From contig NC_088313.1 in assembly GCF_910592395.1 (NCBI RefSeq), positions 5,458,501-5,522,500 on the forward strand: a stretch of 64,000 bases of DNA, given 5' to 3'. Origin of the DNA: Lineus longissimus (taxonomy: Eukaryota > Nemertea > Pilidiophora > Heteronemertea > Lineidae). Position numbers and translations under genes: made by a program. A model generated the notes under the pieces. It searched no databases. It worked only from the letters and a program-made list of their open reading frames with translations, and was not told where the DNA came from. Positions 50,978 through 62,700 of this stretch are shown in pieces (position 1 is the stretch's first letter; every line of letters starts with the position of its first letter).

Positions 50978-51140
50978 CTCGTTATTACGAGATCTTTTCT
51001 CGTTATTACGCGATCTTTTCTCGTTATTACGAGATGTTATCTCGTTATTACGAGATCTTTTCTCGTTATTACGCGATCTTTTCTCGTTATTACGAGATGT
51101 TATCTCGTTATTACGAGATCTTTTCTCGTTATTACGAGAT
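50978..51140. repeat. 21-bp hairpin array, about 8 units
   Basis: The unit TTCTCGTTATTACGAGATCT follows a three-unit cycle (GAGATCTTT, GCGATCTTT, GAGATGTTA), making a 63-bp higher-order unit. Since 21 is divisible by 3, the array is open in frame as a repeating SRYYEIF/SRYYAIF/SRYYEML peptide. I do not take that as a gene. Confidence 0.9.
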
Positions 51141-51299
51141 GCGAAAGTGCACGCAACATCGAGGATTAAAGCTCAGGATCAAGCGCGGGAAAGGTCCGTA
51201 CTTTATAGACCCATATACCATCGTCGTGTCCTAACATGCCTAATATGAGGGAACTTCTTGTACGGTTCTATTTCAATCTTGGACTGAACAATGGTGAAA

Positions 51300-51460
51300 A
51301 TAACGAGAAAAACATCGCATAATAACGAGATAACATCTCGTAATAACGAGAAAAGATCGCGTAATAACGAGAAAAGATCTCGTAATAACGAGATAACATC
51401 GCGTAATAACGAGATAACATCGCGTAATAACGAGAAAAGATCTCGTAATAACGAGATAAT
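51300..51460. repeat. 21-bp hairpin array, inverted partner, about 7 units
   Basis: The same unit on the opposite strand (GTAATAACGAGAAAAGATCT and variants with GCG). The order of unit variants is not a simple mirror of the first array, so the two have evolved separately since the inverted structure formed. Confidence 0.9.
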
Positions 51461-51867
51461 ATTTTATTTTTTATGGCACTAATCTGCTGCCGTACCGTTG
51501 TGTAGACTGATATACAAATACTATGAATACCAAGTTTAAACAAATTTGTATTCACAATAACTGCACTACGGCATCGTGTATTAGTGGATTTCTATTCAAC
51601 TCGACCACAAGTAATTACCAACAGTGTACCCCTTTAAAACATAGTGTTTTGACAACCTTGTTACAAGTACTTCTATTAGATTTTTCTTTCTAAGGCCATT
51701 TGGTTCCACAATTTAACCGTAACAGGAAAAAAAGGCAGACCGACATCTCTAGATTAACAGTGTTATAGAATTGAAAACCTAGTTATCAAGAAGGAGAAGT
51801 ATTGAATGCTTGGCCAGCACTAAAGGTATACCTTATGCAGAATAAGGTAGTTATAAGGTAAACAATT

Positions 51868-52442
51868 CTTTGTAGACACCACTGGTGATTTACATTTGAA
51901 AGTGAACAAAAAGGTCTTGTGGAATGTTTGCTTTACAGTTCATCCTGACCCGCAATGTTTTGAGATCACCAATTCACTCACCCAAACCCTTGACATTTTC
52001 CGCCCAAGAAGCTGTTTTTTAGCCCAGGCAAGTAGCCTCGATTTTGAACCAATCAGAACATATCTAACGGAACGATCTCAGCAACTGCAGTAGTATCCGA
52101 CAACCTACAACCCTGTGCCCATTAAGCGGATTCATAAAATGCACTAAACTTGCATTAGTTGGACTGTTGCCGAAACAGGCGACGAGGTGAACACCTGCAA
52201 TCGGCGTTGACCTTTGCCCTCTTTAAGTTCTCATATCAGCGCTGTGATGGAGCACGCGCTGAGAGCGCGCCGAAAAAACAGGAAAATCGATGGAATCCGT
52301 CATGGTTTGTGGATCTCGATAGTGGTGATACAAAAGGGTAAGGATGCCTGTAGAGTTACATTCTTTGTCGACACCACTAGTGATTTACATTCGAAAGTAA
52401 ACAAAAAATGTCTTGTGGAATGTTTGCTTATAGTTCATAGGG
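51868..52442. repeat. Pair of 75-bp direct repeats
   Basis: 51869-51944 and 52363-52439 share GACACCACTGGTGATTTACA (or a variant), GAAAGTGAACAAAAA and GTCTTGTGGAATGTTTGCTT. The second copy abuts the left end of the 52439-53143 element. Confidence 0.7.
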
Positions 52443-53143
52443 CCGTTTAGACGACAGAAAAAAGGCCCGATGAGATCCGATCGAATCCGAATGCGGTCTA
52501 AATTTCCCTGGTGTAAACGCAAACCGATCGGGTCTCATGTGGTCCCATCGGGTCTTCAAGTGGTCCACCTCTTTTGCTGGTTCCATCGGGGCTAATCCGG
52601 ATGCATCCGGATCAAATTGGGTCGTCCAAACGCGATCGGGCCTAATGCGGTCTCATCTGGACTAATTTATTTTCATGCGTATTGGATTTGGTACTTCGGC
52701 AATACTTCCTTTCATTATAAACACGTGTATTTTCACGAGAATTAATGTCGTTTTGATTGTCAGTTTTATAGTATTTTCTCTTGGCTTATTTTCATTATTC
52801 CAATATGGTGAAGGATAAGTTCACGGACACGGTTGTTTTCGATCTCATACATATTTGGAGCGATCAATCCATTCAGCGGAAGCTAGACAGCAGCTACCAT
52901 AAGAACGAGCTTGCCTAGTACCATTACAACCCGCATTCTGGCGCTAAATCGGTGACGCCACCGCGACATCCTGCGGATTATTGGTGGAACCAAAAGAAAT
53001 AAGTCCACATCAGTCCTCATTGCCGTTGAGCGTCTAAATGGGTACATTAAAATGAGACCACATCCAGTCTGGAATGGGGTTCGATCGGATCGGATCGGAA
53101 TGCAGTCTTATGCGGTCTTTTTGGAAAGCGTCTAATCGGCCCT
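52439..53143 (+). mobile_element. 705-bp element with AGGGCCG inverted ends and a MADF-like relic
   Basis: Left AGGGCCGTTTAGACGAC and the complement of the right end (AGGGCCGATTAGACGC) are inverted repeats. Inside, the sub-terminal zones are rich in GATCGGGTCTCATG-like words on both sides. No clear target duplication was read. The short coding relic points to a Harbinger-type parent whose partner protein carries a MADF/Myb domain (inferred). Confidence 0.6.
52805..52918 (+). pseudogene. MADF-like domain relic
   Basis: 37 codons then a stop. The frame MVKDKFTDTVVFDLIHIWSD with following SSYHKNEL resembles the start of a MADF domain (helix with I/L-x-x-W, then a YHN-like motif). Similar coding texture continues past the stop (DYWWNQK-like), so it is broken. 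Confidence 0.45.
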
Positions 53144-53312
53144 TATATGTTGCTGAAGCATCCAATACCTGATGTACTCTTTACAAAATGTGACCCGCTC
53201 TACCAAAACTAGGCGCTTGTCGCATCTGAACTTGACAGGTTGATACAGACTTGTTGTTCATTTCCCTATTGTAGACCTTTTGTGAAATGTGTATTGGTGG
53301 CCCGGCAATTAA

Positions 53313-53527
53313 TACCGTGGAACCTCCCTTAGCGGACACCTCTCTATTAAGGACAACCTCTCTATTAAGGACAACCTCTGTATTAAGGACAACCTCTCTT
53401 TTAAGGACACTACTTTTGGTCCCAAATTGGTTTCCATTCAATTTGACCTCTCTAATCAGGACACCTCTCTATTAAGTACAGCACTTGTCAGTCCCATGGG
53501 TGTCCTTAATATAGAGGTTCTACTGTA
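53313..53527 (-). mobile_element. TA-flanked MITE (CAGTAGAACC family), copy 17, expanded
   Basis: A 215-bp copy with four successive TATTAAGGACAACCTCT-type blocks instead of two, a local tandem expansion near its left end. Confidence 0.85.
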
Positions 53528-53760
53528 CTTGATGTAGTCTATAAAGCACAATACATGTAGTGCTGACCTGACAATTGACCATACTTGATGTACATGCACT
53601 CTATAAAGTACAATATATGTATTGGTGGCCTGGCAATTAACACTACTTGCTGAACACTATAAAGCACAATACATGTAGTGCTGATCCGACAATTAACAAT
53701 ACTTGATGTAATCTAAAAGTACAATACATGCTTTGCTGGCCTCGCAATTGATACTACTGA
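53528..53760. repeat. Diverged tandem repeat of about 60-65 bp, 3-4 copies
   Basis: Each copy contains TATAAAGCACAATACATGTA (or a variant), GTGCTGACCTGACAATTGAC-like text and TACTTGATGTA. It lies just beyond the XPNPEP1 stop, so probably in its 3' UTR or flank. Confidence 0.7.
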
Positions 53761-53778
53761 TCCTTTTACTGGGCAACC

Positions 53779-56700
53779 TCATCCAATGGTTTGAGTCTGT
53801 CTGATCAACCAATCGTAAACATCCATCTTGCCTTGTTTCTTGAGCTCGTCACCAACGACCGTTCGACATTGTTCATGGTAGTCGTTGATCCAGTCGATCT
53901 GAAAAAGTTATATTAGGTCAGCGTTTTCCGGGCGGCTTTCAGATTACCGCCCAACAATCAGGCACCAAGGTTTAGCAACGGTTTACTGCATTACATCATA
54001 TCAATCTGGCTACCTTCTCTCATCTGATAGTGTTAAGTATTAAAGGTGCTCACTATTTAACATAATTTTTGTCCAGGATTCTCCCGCCATGTCTCTTAAT
54101 TATGCTTTTTTATCTAAACGGATCGCTGGTTGGGTTTGTGTGCAGGGCACCCTGCTGGACTCGATAATTTCTGTCGGCCTTTCGCCAACTAAACTGGCTC
54201 TTTCTCCGTGGAGCCCCTCGCTGTGCCCGCTGGTTGTCCCCGCTGCAGAGGACGGGATCGTGGACTCCTCCTCAGCAGGAGGCACAACAGGGTGAGCACT
54301 CGATGGTGAAACTTTTGACCCAGGCCTTTTAAATTAACTGCGCTGCACAGTGTTGTGTGTATTGTTTTTGCTATCTATGTGCATTTCATCTAATGTAATG
54401 TTGTATATACATGTATATATGATATTTTTATATGCTATCTCTCCCCTGCGGATGCAACAATAAATAAATAAATCTAAATAGGTCTGGTTACCATATGGTC
54501 ATACTTGCAGTTGCCACAAAAATTTGACTTGAAAATAGCCAGCATCTAAGCACATGTGGGTAAACTATACCTCCTTTTCTGTTAGTAACTCCGGCACAAG
54601 CATCTTCTGCTGAAGAGGCACAAGGGTGATGGTGTCGAATGTGAGGAAGCCTTTGTTCTTGAAGTTATGCTGGAATAGAGACGGGAATTTTTATGTCAGG
54701 GGCTCTGACAACACTTTGGTATCAGAGATGTAACAGTGCCCAGAGCGAAAATATTGATACATTTCCTTTGAAAATGCTGGCCTTAGAACTTCCTAAACTT
54801 GCAAAATATGCTTATCTTTTTGTTCGAATTTGAAAATGTTCATAGATTTTTCCATTTTGCTGTCAAATTTACCAGTAAGCCATTAGGAGGCGAAAAAATT
54901 AAATCGTCCAAAAATGGGAAATGTCTCATCATTATATTAACTATTTGTTTACGAGGCCAAATATCCAATTTCCTCACTCCTGAAAAAATTAAATCGTCCA
55001 AAAATGGGAAATGTCTCATCATTATATTGACTATTTGTTTAGGAGACCAAACCACATCCCATTTCTTCACTGATATACATGTCTTTAGGCCAAACAAAGT
55101 TAATGTTATGTTTCTGGTTTCATGGTCAACTGAAAATGGATGCGTTCATGCGGGGTTTTTTTTTCTGTGATAATTCTTATTACGTTTAGTAAGCTTATTT
55201 GGCAATATCCAATCTAATATTTATAACACAGAGGTAAAAACAGCACAGATTTAGAAAGAATGAAAATTAGCTGCCATGACGTAATGAAATGCTCGCGTGG
55301 GGTGTCCCTACTCACACCCCTAGCGGCATGTGGCCAAACAATGCTGAATAATGTGTACACATCAATGCACGCCTAGAGGGAAATTCCAACGATGAGTCGT
55401 GCGTATAAGAGGGTAGTTCAAATAAACACCAGGTGGTGCTCAGGTGTAGGATATCGTCTGCTGGCTACTGAATGGAAAAATTAAAAGATATTGACGCACG
55501 GGGGTTGGAATTGACGCGGGCGGAAACCAGAAAGATAACATTAACTTGTTTTGGCCTTACCTCGGTGTCTGCCTTCTCCACTACGACAAGATTTTCGATG
55601 CGAATTCCGAAGCTGCCATCTTCATAATATCCTGGCTCTGAAATAGATGACAAAAAACATATTTACGATCCCAAAAATTGTCAAAAGAGATATCAGGTTT
55701 TCAGCCCAGTCCCTTCTCCTACTTCTGCATTGGCTCTTATTAAAGGCCTACGCCGTTCGTTAAAAATTTTGAATTTGTAATTGAATTTAAAAATGTCCAA
55801 TTGCGAAAATACATGCTAAATATAAATTTCAACATTGCCGTTGTGTAGACTGATATACAAATACTATGAATACCAAACAAATTTGTATTCACAATAACTG
55901 CACTACGGCATTGTGTATTAGTGGATTTCTATTTAACTGGACCACAAGTAATTACGAACGGCGTACCCCTTTAAATAGTATCTGTTGCTAGCTGCCACTG
56001 TTGGACAGCACTTTAGCTGAAAGGTCTAGTAACTCCTTTCTTAGCTGGAATGCAGGGCGACCTTTTTTTGTCTAGTTTAAAGCCTGTAGCGGCGATTTGC
56101 GAAAAGCATAAGTGATATGCTTCTGGTATTAAAGACTCCAGTCGTCTTCAAGATGCTCGAGTATACAGTAGAACCTCTCTATTGAGGACACCCTTGGGAC
56201 TGAAAAGTGGTGTCCTTATCAGAGAGGTGTCCTGATTAGAGAGGTCAAATTGAATGGAAACAACCAATTTGGGACCAAAACTAGTGTCCTTTATAGAGAG
56301 GTGTCCGCTAAGGGAGGTTCCACTGTACATGTAATTAGTCCGACACTCAGTCCTTGATCACCACTAAGACCACAAAAGGAAATTCCCATAGTGCATCAGC
56401 CTTATGCATTAGCAAGCTACCTGGATGAGACATGTGTTGCCATCAGGCAGCGATTCCCTACCTCTGAACCCAACACAAAAACACTAATAGTAAATAATAA
56501 TAACATAAACATGGCAATTAACAAACACTCGCAAAGGTTCATAAACAATGTGTTCTTGTCAGAAAGGAACCAATGATGGTAGCCTTCCAACACCTTATTT
56601 AACCATTAGAACCCCTCCCTCTCCCCTCCCCCTCCCCTCCCCACGTTGAGCATCAGGTCATAACTTACCATCAGAGAGTATCATGCCTTCCTTCAAACCT

Positions 56701-59700
56701 ATTTCGCTGGCAGTGACCTTTGGACTGATGCGACATGGACCTGCAAAGGAAGGTTATTCAGATCTTTATTCGAAACCAAGGGTCAACCACAGACTATTGC
56801 TCAGTATCCACAGCATGAACCAGGGTTTGACGTTGTTCGGTTGTTGGTCAAATAGGACCTGAGTTAATTATTTTGTTACAACATGTATGGTGCTGGCTTG
56901 TGGTGGACGCCATCAAGAGACTTGTTTACAAACACAGTTTATTTTAGGCCTATGCACTTACCTTCTTACGTAAGTGCATAGGTTCATTTTCTCGAAAGAT
57001 TCTCGAAAGGGTCATCGCTGCTTGGTCTTTGTGTCCTTGAGCAAGGCACTTTACCTTACTTACTTCTCTCCACCCAAGAGTAAATGGGTACCTAGCTGGC
57101 AGAGATGGCAAACTATGAATGTTAGTCCTGAGTGCTGTATAGCTGCAGCTCGGACCTGTAATACTCCCAGAGAGTAGAGCTTGAACCAAGAATGTACAGG
57201 CCAATAGCTAGGGGTAATAATGTGAAGCGCTTTGAGCGACTGAAACCAGTTGGATTAAGCGCTACAGAAGTCTCATGATTATTATTATTATTTAGCGGAA
57301 CATGGTAAAAATAGCTAAATTGGTGATTACTTCTTATGCAGATCACTGGCTACATAATCAACTACCAGAGGGGAACTCGAAACTGCTAACATTTATCAAT
57401 GGAAGCTTATTCCCGCCTTAGGTTTTAACCGGGCCGTTCAAAACTCCCCATTTTTATAAGCGTTTTGCTATAGATTTCAATTAATCTGACCCACATGGCT
57501 CCTAAAGTTGTCCTTTAACCTGTTAACCGCGTAATTATTTATTTGTTAACCACGTCACATTGCGTAATTACTTAGCTTACACTCATCTAACAGCCGCTTC
57601 TTCTTGCATGCTGTAGCCTTGATCAGCTCAAAAACTGGTGCCAGTGGTGGCCCGTAGTGTTCTGAAACTAAACTACACTGTGCTGACGATCTAAGGGAAT
57701 TCCCATCGAGTTTCTCAGTGTTGCCTGGGCTTAGGCAAATCACAAACATAGGACGCCATATAACGTCTTACGCAATGCACGGCCTTTAGGCCAGGACGTC
57801 ATATGACGTCTTACGCAGTTAACAGGTTAATATGACAGGTCAACATTGCCAACCCGGCCTTACCTTCATGGACATTAAGGAAAGCTCCAACACCATGTCC
57901 CGTCCCGTGTAAATAATCGAGACCAATATCCCATAAATGCGTCCTCGCTAACGTGTCCAACATCAATCCCTTTAGACCATTCGGGAATATGGCAGCAGCT
58001 AACTGGATGACTCCTTTCAGGACCCGAGTAAAACATTTCTTCTGGTGGTCGGTCGGCGTTCCAAAATGCATCGTTCTTGTCACATCGGTGGTGCCATCTC
58101 TGGAGAAATAGTAAAATGATAAAAAGGTTTTTTAGAAAGCATCCAACGTTTTACAGGTTCCTTTTTGGCTTAAATATGCCGCGATGGTTTACAGTGCCTT
58201 CTAATGCGTAGTAACTCTCATGCATGTACAGTGGCTTTCGATTAAAGCAAAAAAAACTTATCAATATTGCGTGACACAGTGCGGAATGAATTTTTGGAGG
58301 AGTCAGTCAGACACAATCTGGGTTTGGGGGTCCAATGGTGTACACTGTAGTTGGGCTGCCTCACAGTAACTTTCAGCCGAGTTTATGAAAACATCATTCC
58401 AGTAGCACTTCTCTCGAGTACTTCCCTTAATATGAAAAGGTCACTATGAAAACTTGTTAAAGGGGAACTACACACAAGAGTTTATTGGGGGCTAAACTGG
58501 CCATCTTCAACAAGAGGTTCATCTCTTGAACGAACCATTTAATAGTGCACCTGTCAAAAAGCATGTTGACCCCAACCCCCCAGGCATCGACACGGATTCG
58601 GCGTTGGTGTGAATCAATGGTGAATCCTGACCATATTTTACATGTTTGGTTGTGAATCAAGGGTGACCTAATTGCTTTTTTGCTAAAGTGAATACAGGGC
58701 GAACACTTGAGGGGGGGTCAAGATACTTTTTGACGGGTGCATAAATGCATGACGTATCTCATGAAGCAATATTTGGGCACAGAAATTTTGGTCAGTGGTA
58801 ATTTATCTTACAAGTGTCTCACAGTTTAACCATATTTTGGATGATTTCAAATGCTAGCTCCTAACTCTAAAAATAAACAGGCTTACTTGTACTGTCCACC
58901 AGAATCACAGAGGTAGAGTTCATCGGTTGAAAGTGGTCGATCTGTTTCTGGCGTAACTCTGAAAAAGATTGTAAAAAACTGTTTGATTTTCCGCCAAGTG
59001 TTTTTATAGCTGTACGGGTCATAAAAGTACAAAATCTGTTGCACCACATCAAGGTAAAATGACTCAATAGTATTAAAGGGACAATGTAGGCAGCAGCCAG
59101 GCAGGCAACATAAAGTTACACAAAGTCGCCAAGAGGGGTCTCTCACATCTCAGAGTACGTCGAAATGATTCACACTTGTACGAGGAACATATTTAGTGCT
59201 GAATCTGACATTACCCCAGGGCTCTCACTGTGTATGTTAGTCACCTGAAGATGGCCAAATTAGCCCCTCTGCTCCTGCCTATAGTCCCCCTTTAAGAAAG
59301 CTTATTAGGGGTAGTTTTTGTACCTTATATCTGTAATAATGAACAAAAAAGAATGTATTTTGAGCATAAAAAGTTCGCTGACAGTAGAGGTTGTTGTATC
59401 ACAGTTGATGGTTGGTTGGCAGCGGATTGACGATTTCACATGCTCTCTACAAACGAGAGTCAACACAACTTACTTATAATGAATGACGGCACCATGTGGA
59501 CCACTGCTTGAGATTGTATCAAAACTGAGGCTGACGAAGTCTTCCTGTCGGCTGGAGGAAGAGAAAAGTGACTATGATATTAAATCTGAACCCAAAAGAT
59601 AACTGTACACTGTAAGGTAAAGGTGGTACAATTATAGGCCCAAGACTAGTACAGTGGAACCTCCCTTAGCAGACACCTCTCTATTAAGGACAACCTCTCT

Positions 59701-62700
59701 ATTAAGGACAACAGTTTTGGTCCCAAATGAGTTGTTTTGATTCAATTTGACCTCTCTGATCAGGACACCTCTCTATTAAGGACAGTACTTGTCAGTCCTG
59801 AGGGTGTCCTTAATAGAGAGGTTCTACTGTATACCCTCATTATTGTGCACTGTCAGCTATTTTCAACACTGAATGGGCCATAATTGTACCAGGGTCATAA
59901 CTGTACCAGTTTGCTTTATAAAAACATCACACTGGCTACAACCGACTGACAATTGCTGTCCTTGATAATGCTGGCCTGACTAGGGAGGCCCAAGTGAAGG
60001 GAAACAACCAATTTGGGACCAAAACTAGTGTCCTCACTAGAGAGGGTGTCTTTAAAAGACAGTTGTCCGCTAATGACGGTTCCATTGTATTTGGATTTAG
60101 TGCACCTGCAGTCCGGCAGAGGGCATTCAATATACAGTGGAACCTATCTATTAAGGACACCCTCGGGACTGACAAGTGTTGTCCTTGATAGAGAGGTGTC
60201 CTGATTAGAGAGGTCAAATTGAATAGAAACAACCAATTTGGGACCAAACCTAGTGTCCTCAATTGAGAGGTCAAGGGAGGTTCTACTGTATTACTCTTAA
60301 TAATAATAATGATATAAGAATTTCTATAGCGCTGCTTTAAAGTAAGTTGACAGCGGTGATTTACATACAGTAGAACCTCCCTTAACGAACACCTCTCTAT
60401 TAAGGCCACCCTCTCCATTAAGGACACTAGTTTTGATCCCAAAATGGTAGTTTCCATTCAATTTGACCTCTCTAATCAGGACACCTCTCTATTAAGGACA
60501 GCATTTGCCAGTCCCGAGGGTGTCCTAAATAGAGAGGTTCTACTGTACATATAAAACCAATTTACCTTATAAAACATTGACAATCTTAAAACATTGGTAG
60601 TTAAAAGGTGGTAGAAGTCCTATTGAAAATATTATTTTAAAAGATAAGTCTTAATTCATTTTTCAAAAGCTGCCAGGTATTGCACGATCTTATATCTGCT
60701 GGCAGATTGTTCCCAGAGATGTGGGGCGCTGACACTGTGAGCCCTATCTCTAATGTCTGGGTGTAGAACTTATTCAATGCGCATGGGAATGGATTGTTTT
60801 GATGGAATGCTCAGGCACACACTGCTATAAGGATCAAGATGACTTACCTCCTGAGTTCCTCCAGATAATCTGATGCCGTGAGTTCTGTTAGGTTTCCTTT
60901 TGGCACCTGAAAATTAAACAGGAGATTGGTCGTGATAAAAGTAACTAAAGCTTACACCAATCCTCGATTTTCTATTTACTGATTGATTGGTCATGATAAA
61001 AGTAACTAAAGCTTATACAGTACACCAATCCTCGATTTTCTATTTATTGTTTGATTGGTCATAATGAAAGTATTAACTTAGCATACACCAATCCTCGATT
61101 TTCTATTCACTGATTTTTTAGGTGCTGGTTGAGGCTGTGCACTCTGACAACGAAGCAAAATATAATGGCGTTTAACCCTTTGTGTCCTGAGCCACTACCC
61201 ACCAGGGACACGAGAGCACTTTTCCCATAATTGTATTTACCTGTGAAAAACGCCGTGAGTACTCGCCATTGTGTAGTTCTAATGGCCGCCGAATGTTTGT
61301 ACTGGCAGCGTGAATCATTAGAGTAGTTACAAAAGTTGTTAGCAGATGGCAGTACTATGCATTCACTTAAAACACAAATTTTTTATGAGGCGTACCCAGT
61401 ACGCGTGACGTGTCCTCAGATAGCAAATTACTGCATATGGGGTACGCACTATGTAGGCAAAGGGTTAAAGCCACATAAATCTAAATTCTTCTTCATAATT
61501 AGCATGTTTGAATCCTCGTGTCATGCCTCGCGTGTCAGTGCCGTGTTTGTTTACACCTGTGATGTCACAACGAGGGCCTGTAGCCTCTGGCAGATGTACC
61601 ACCGACTCACCCAGCAGGCTACTTCTGATAAATTTTGTATTCATAATTTGCAATAGGAGGCACAACTTCATTAAAGGCCTACGCCGTTCGTTAAAAATTT
61701 TGAATTTGTAATTGAATTTAACTAGAGCCTGGCAGCTATGATATATTCGCTTGGTGGACAGTTACAGTGTGTCAGACATGTCAATCAGATTGCTTGCTAC
61801 AAACTTATTTAATTGACGTCCTGATTTGATTTCATGATCAGGTTGCGGTTCTTTGATACATAATACCATACGCAACAAGTGCACTCGTCTCAGGTCAGCA
61901 TGGTCTGGAATAAGCCATATCACCTGCAGGTTATTTAGGTCATTTATAATCAAACGAGCCGGGCGTTCAGTGTTAGTCTCGTGCGTAACCCATGAGTCTA
62001 ACATTAGTGCAACTCACGATGTATACACGTGGGAAGGAACGGAATAAACGGAGACTACAACAGCTCTTCTATTCTCTGTACGTCCGCCTTCTATATAACG
62101 ATATAGTGCAAAGCATGTAGTGGAAAGGCCAGCAGCAGAGGTGAACGCGGCAGAAGTTTCATTCATGCACGCAAACACCGCATGTTTTTTGGGGAATACC
62201 TCGAATGACGTCATGTATTTTGAAATTTAGCGCCCTAAAAAAGTAAAGATCGAGGGCTTTCCGGTGATAAGCGGATGAACCATCAATGCACTTTTCCGGC
62301 ATCCGCCATTTTTTCTCGATTTCATTTTTCACTCTGGATTTTATTACCAAATTGGACAGGTTAGGATAATCGATTCGAGACTTTAGACCTGCATATTAGA
62401 AGTATTTAACTTTGTAATCATTAAGTTTTAGCTTACGCGGGATCAAGCACTATATATCCGTGCGCATGAACACATTTTATTGCAGGTTCGTACGTTGGCA
62501 GAGAAAAAGATACTACGCGTCATCTATGTACATGCAGCTGTATGTAAACTCCGTCTTCGGGGTGATCAGGTTATCCTACATGATTTTCGGCATACTACTT
62601 TCCTAATGGTTTCAACGATAGAAAGACTGTATGCGATAAGCTTCGCTGGCAATTAAAAATTGCTAGCGAAGCTAAAAATGTCCAATTGCGGAAATACATA

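Larger units (their letters stand above)
50939..51494. mobile_element. 556-bp foldback MITE nested in another MITE, 6-bp target duplication
   Basis: The left TACAGCAGCAGATTAGTGCC and the complement of the right end (TACGGCAGCAGATTAGTGCC) differ by one base. The inverted homology continues through AAAAAATAAAATATTTTCTCG and the flanking arrays. CCGTTG at 50933-50938 and 51495-51500 is a clean 6-bp duplication; removing element plus one copy restores the host MITE. The element contains two arrays of ATCTCGT-TATT-ACGAGAT hairpin units in opposite orientation. The middle is about 150 bp of unique sequence. Confidence 0.85.
50834..51637 (+). mobile_element. TTAA-flanked MITE (CGCCGTTCGTTAA family), copy 3, interrupted
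   Basis: The host element spans 50834-50938 and 51495-51637. It is split at CCGTTG by the 556-bp element at 50939-51494. The right-hand remainder runs CCGTTGTGTAGACTGATATA to ATTACCAACAGTGTACCCCT and TTAA. Confidence 0.88.

Noticed and set aside
50800-51234. 144-codon frame with repeated SRYYEIF peptide
   Set aside because: The 21-bp hairpin array keeps any frame open. The frame crosses a transposon boundary and the inverted array gives the same peptide on the other strand.
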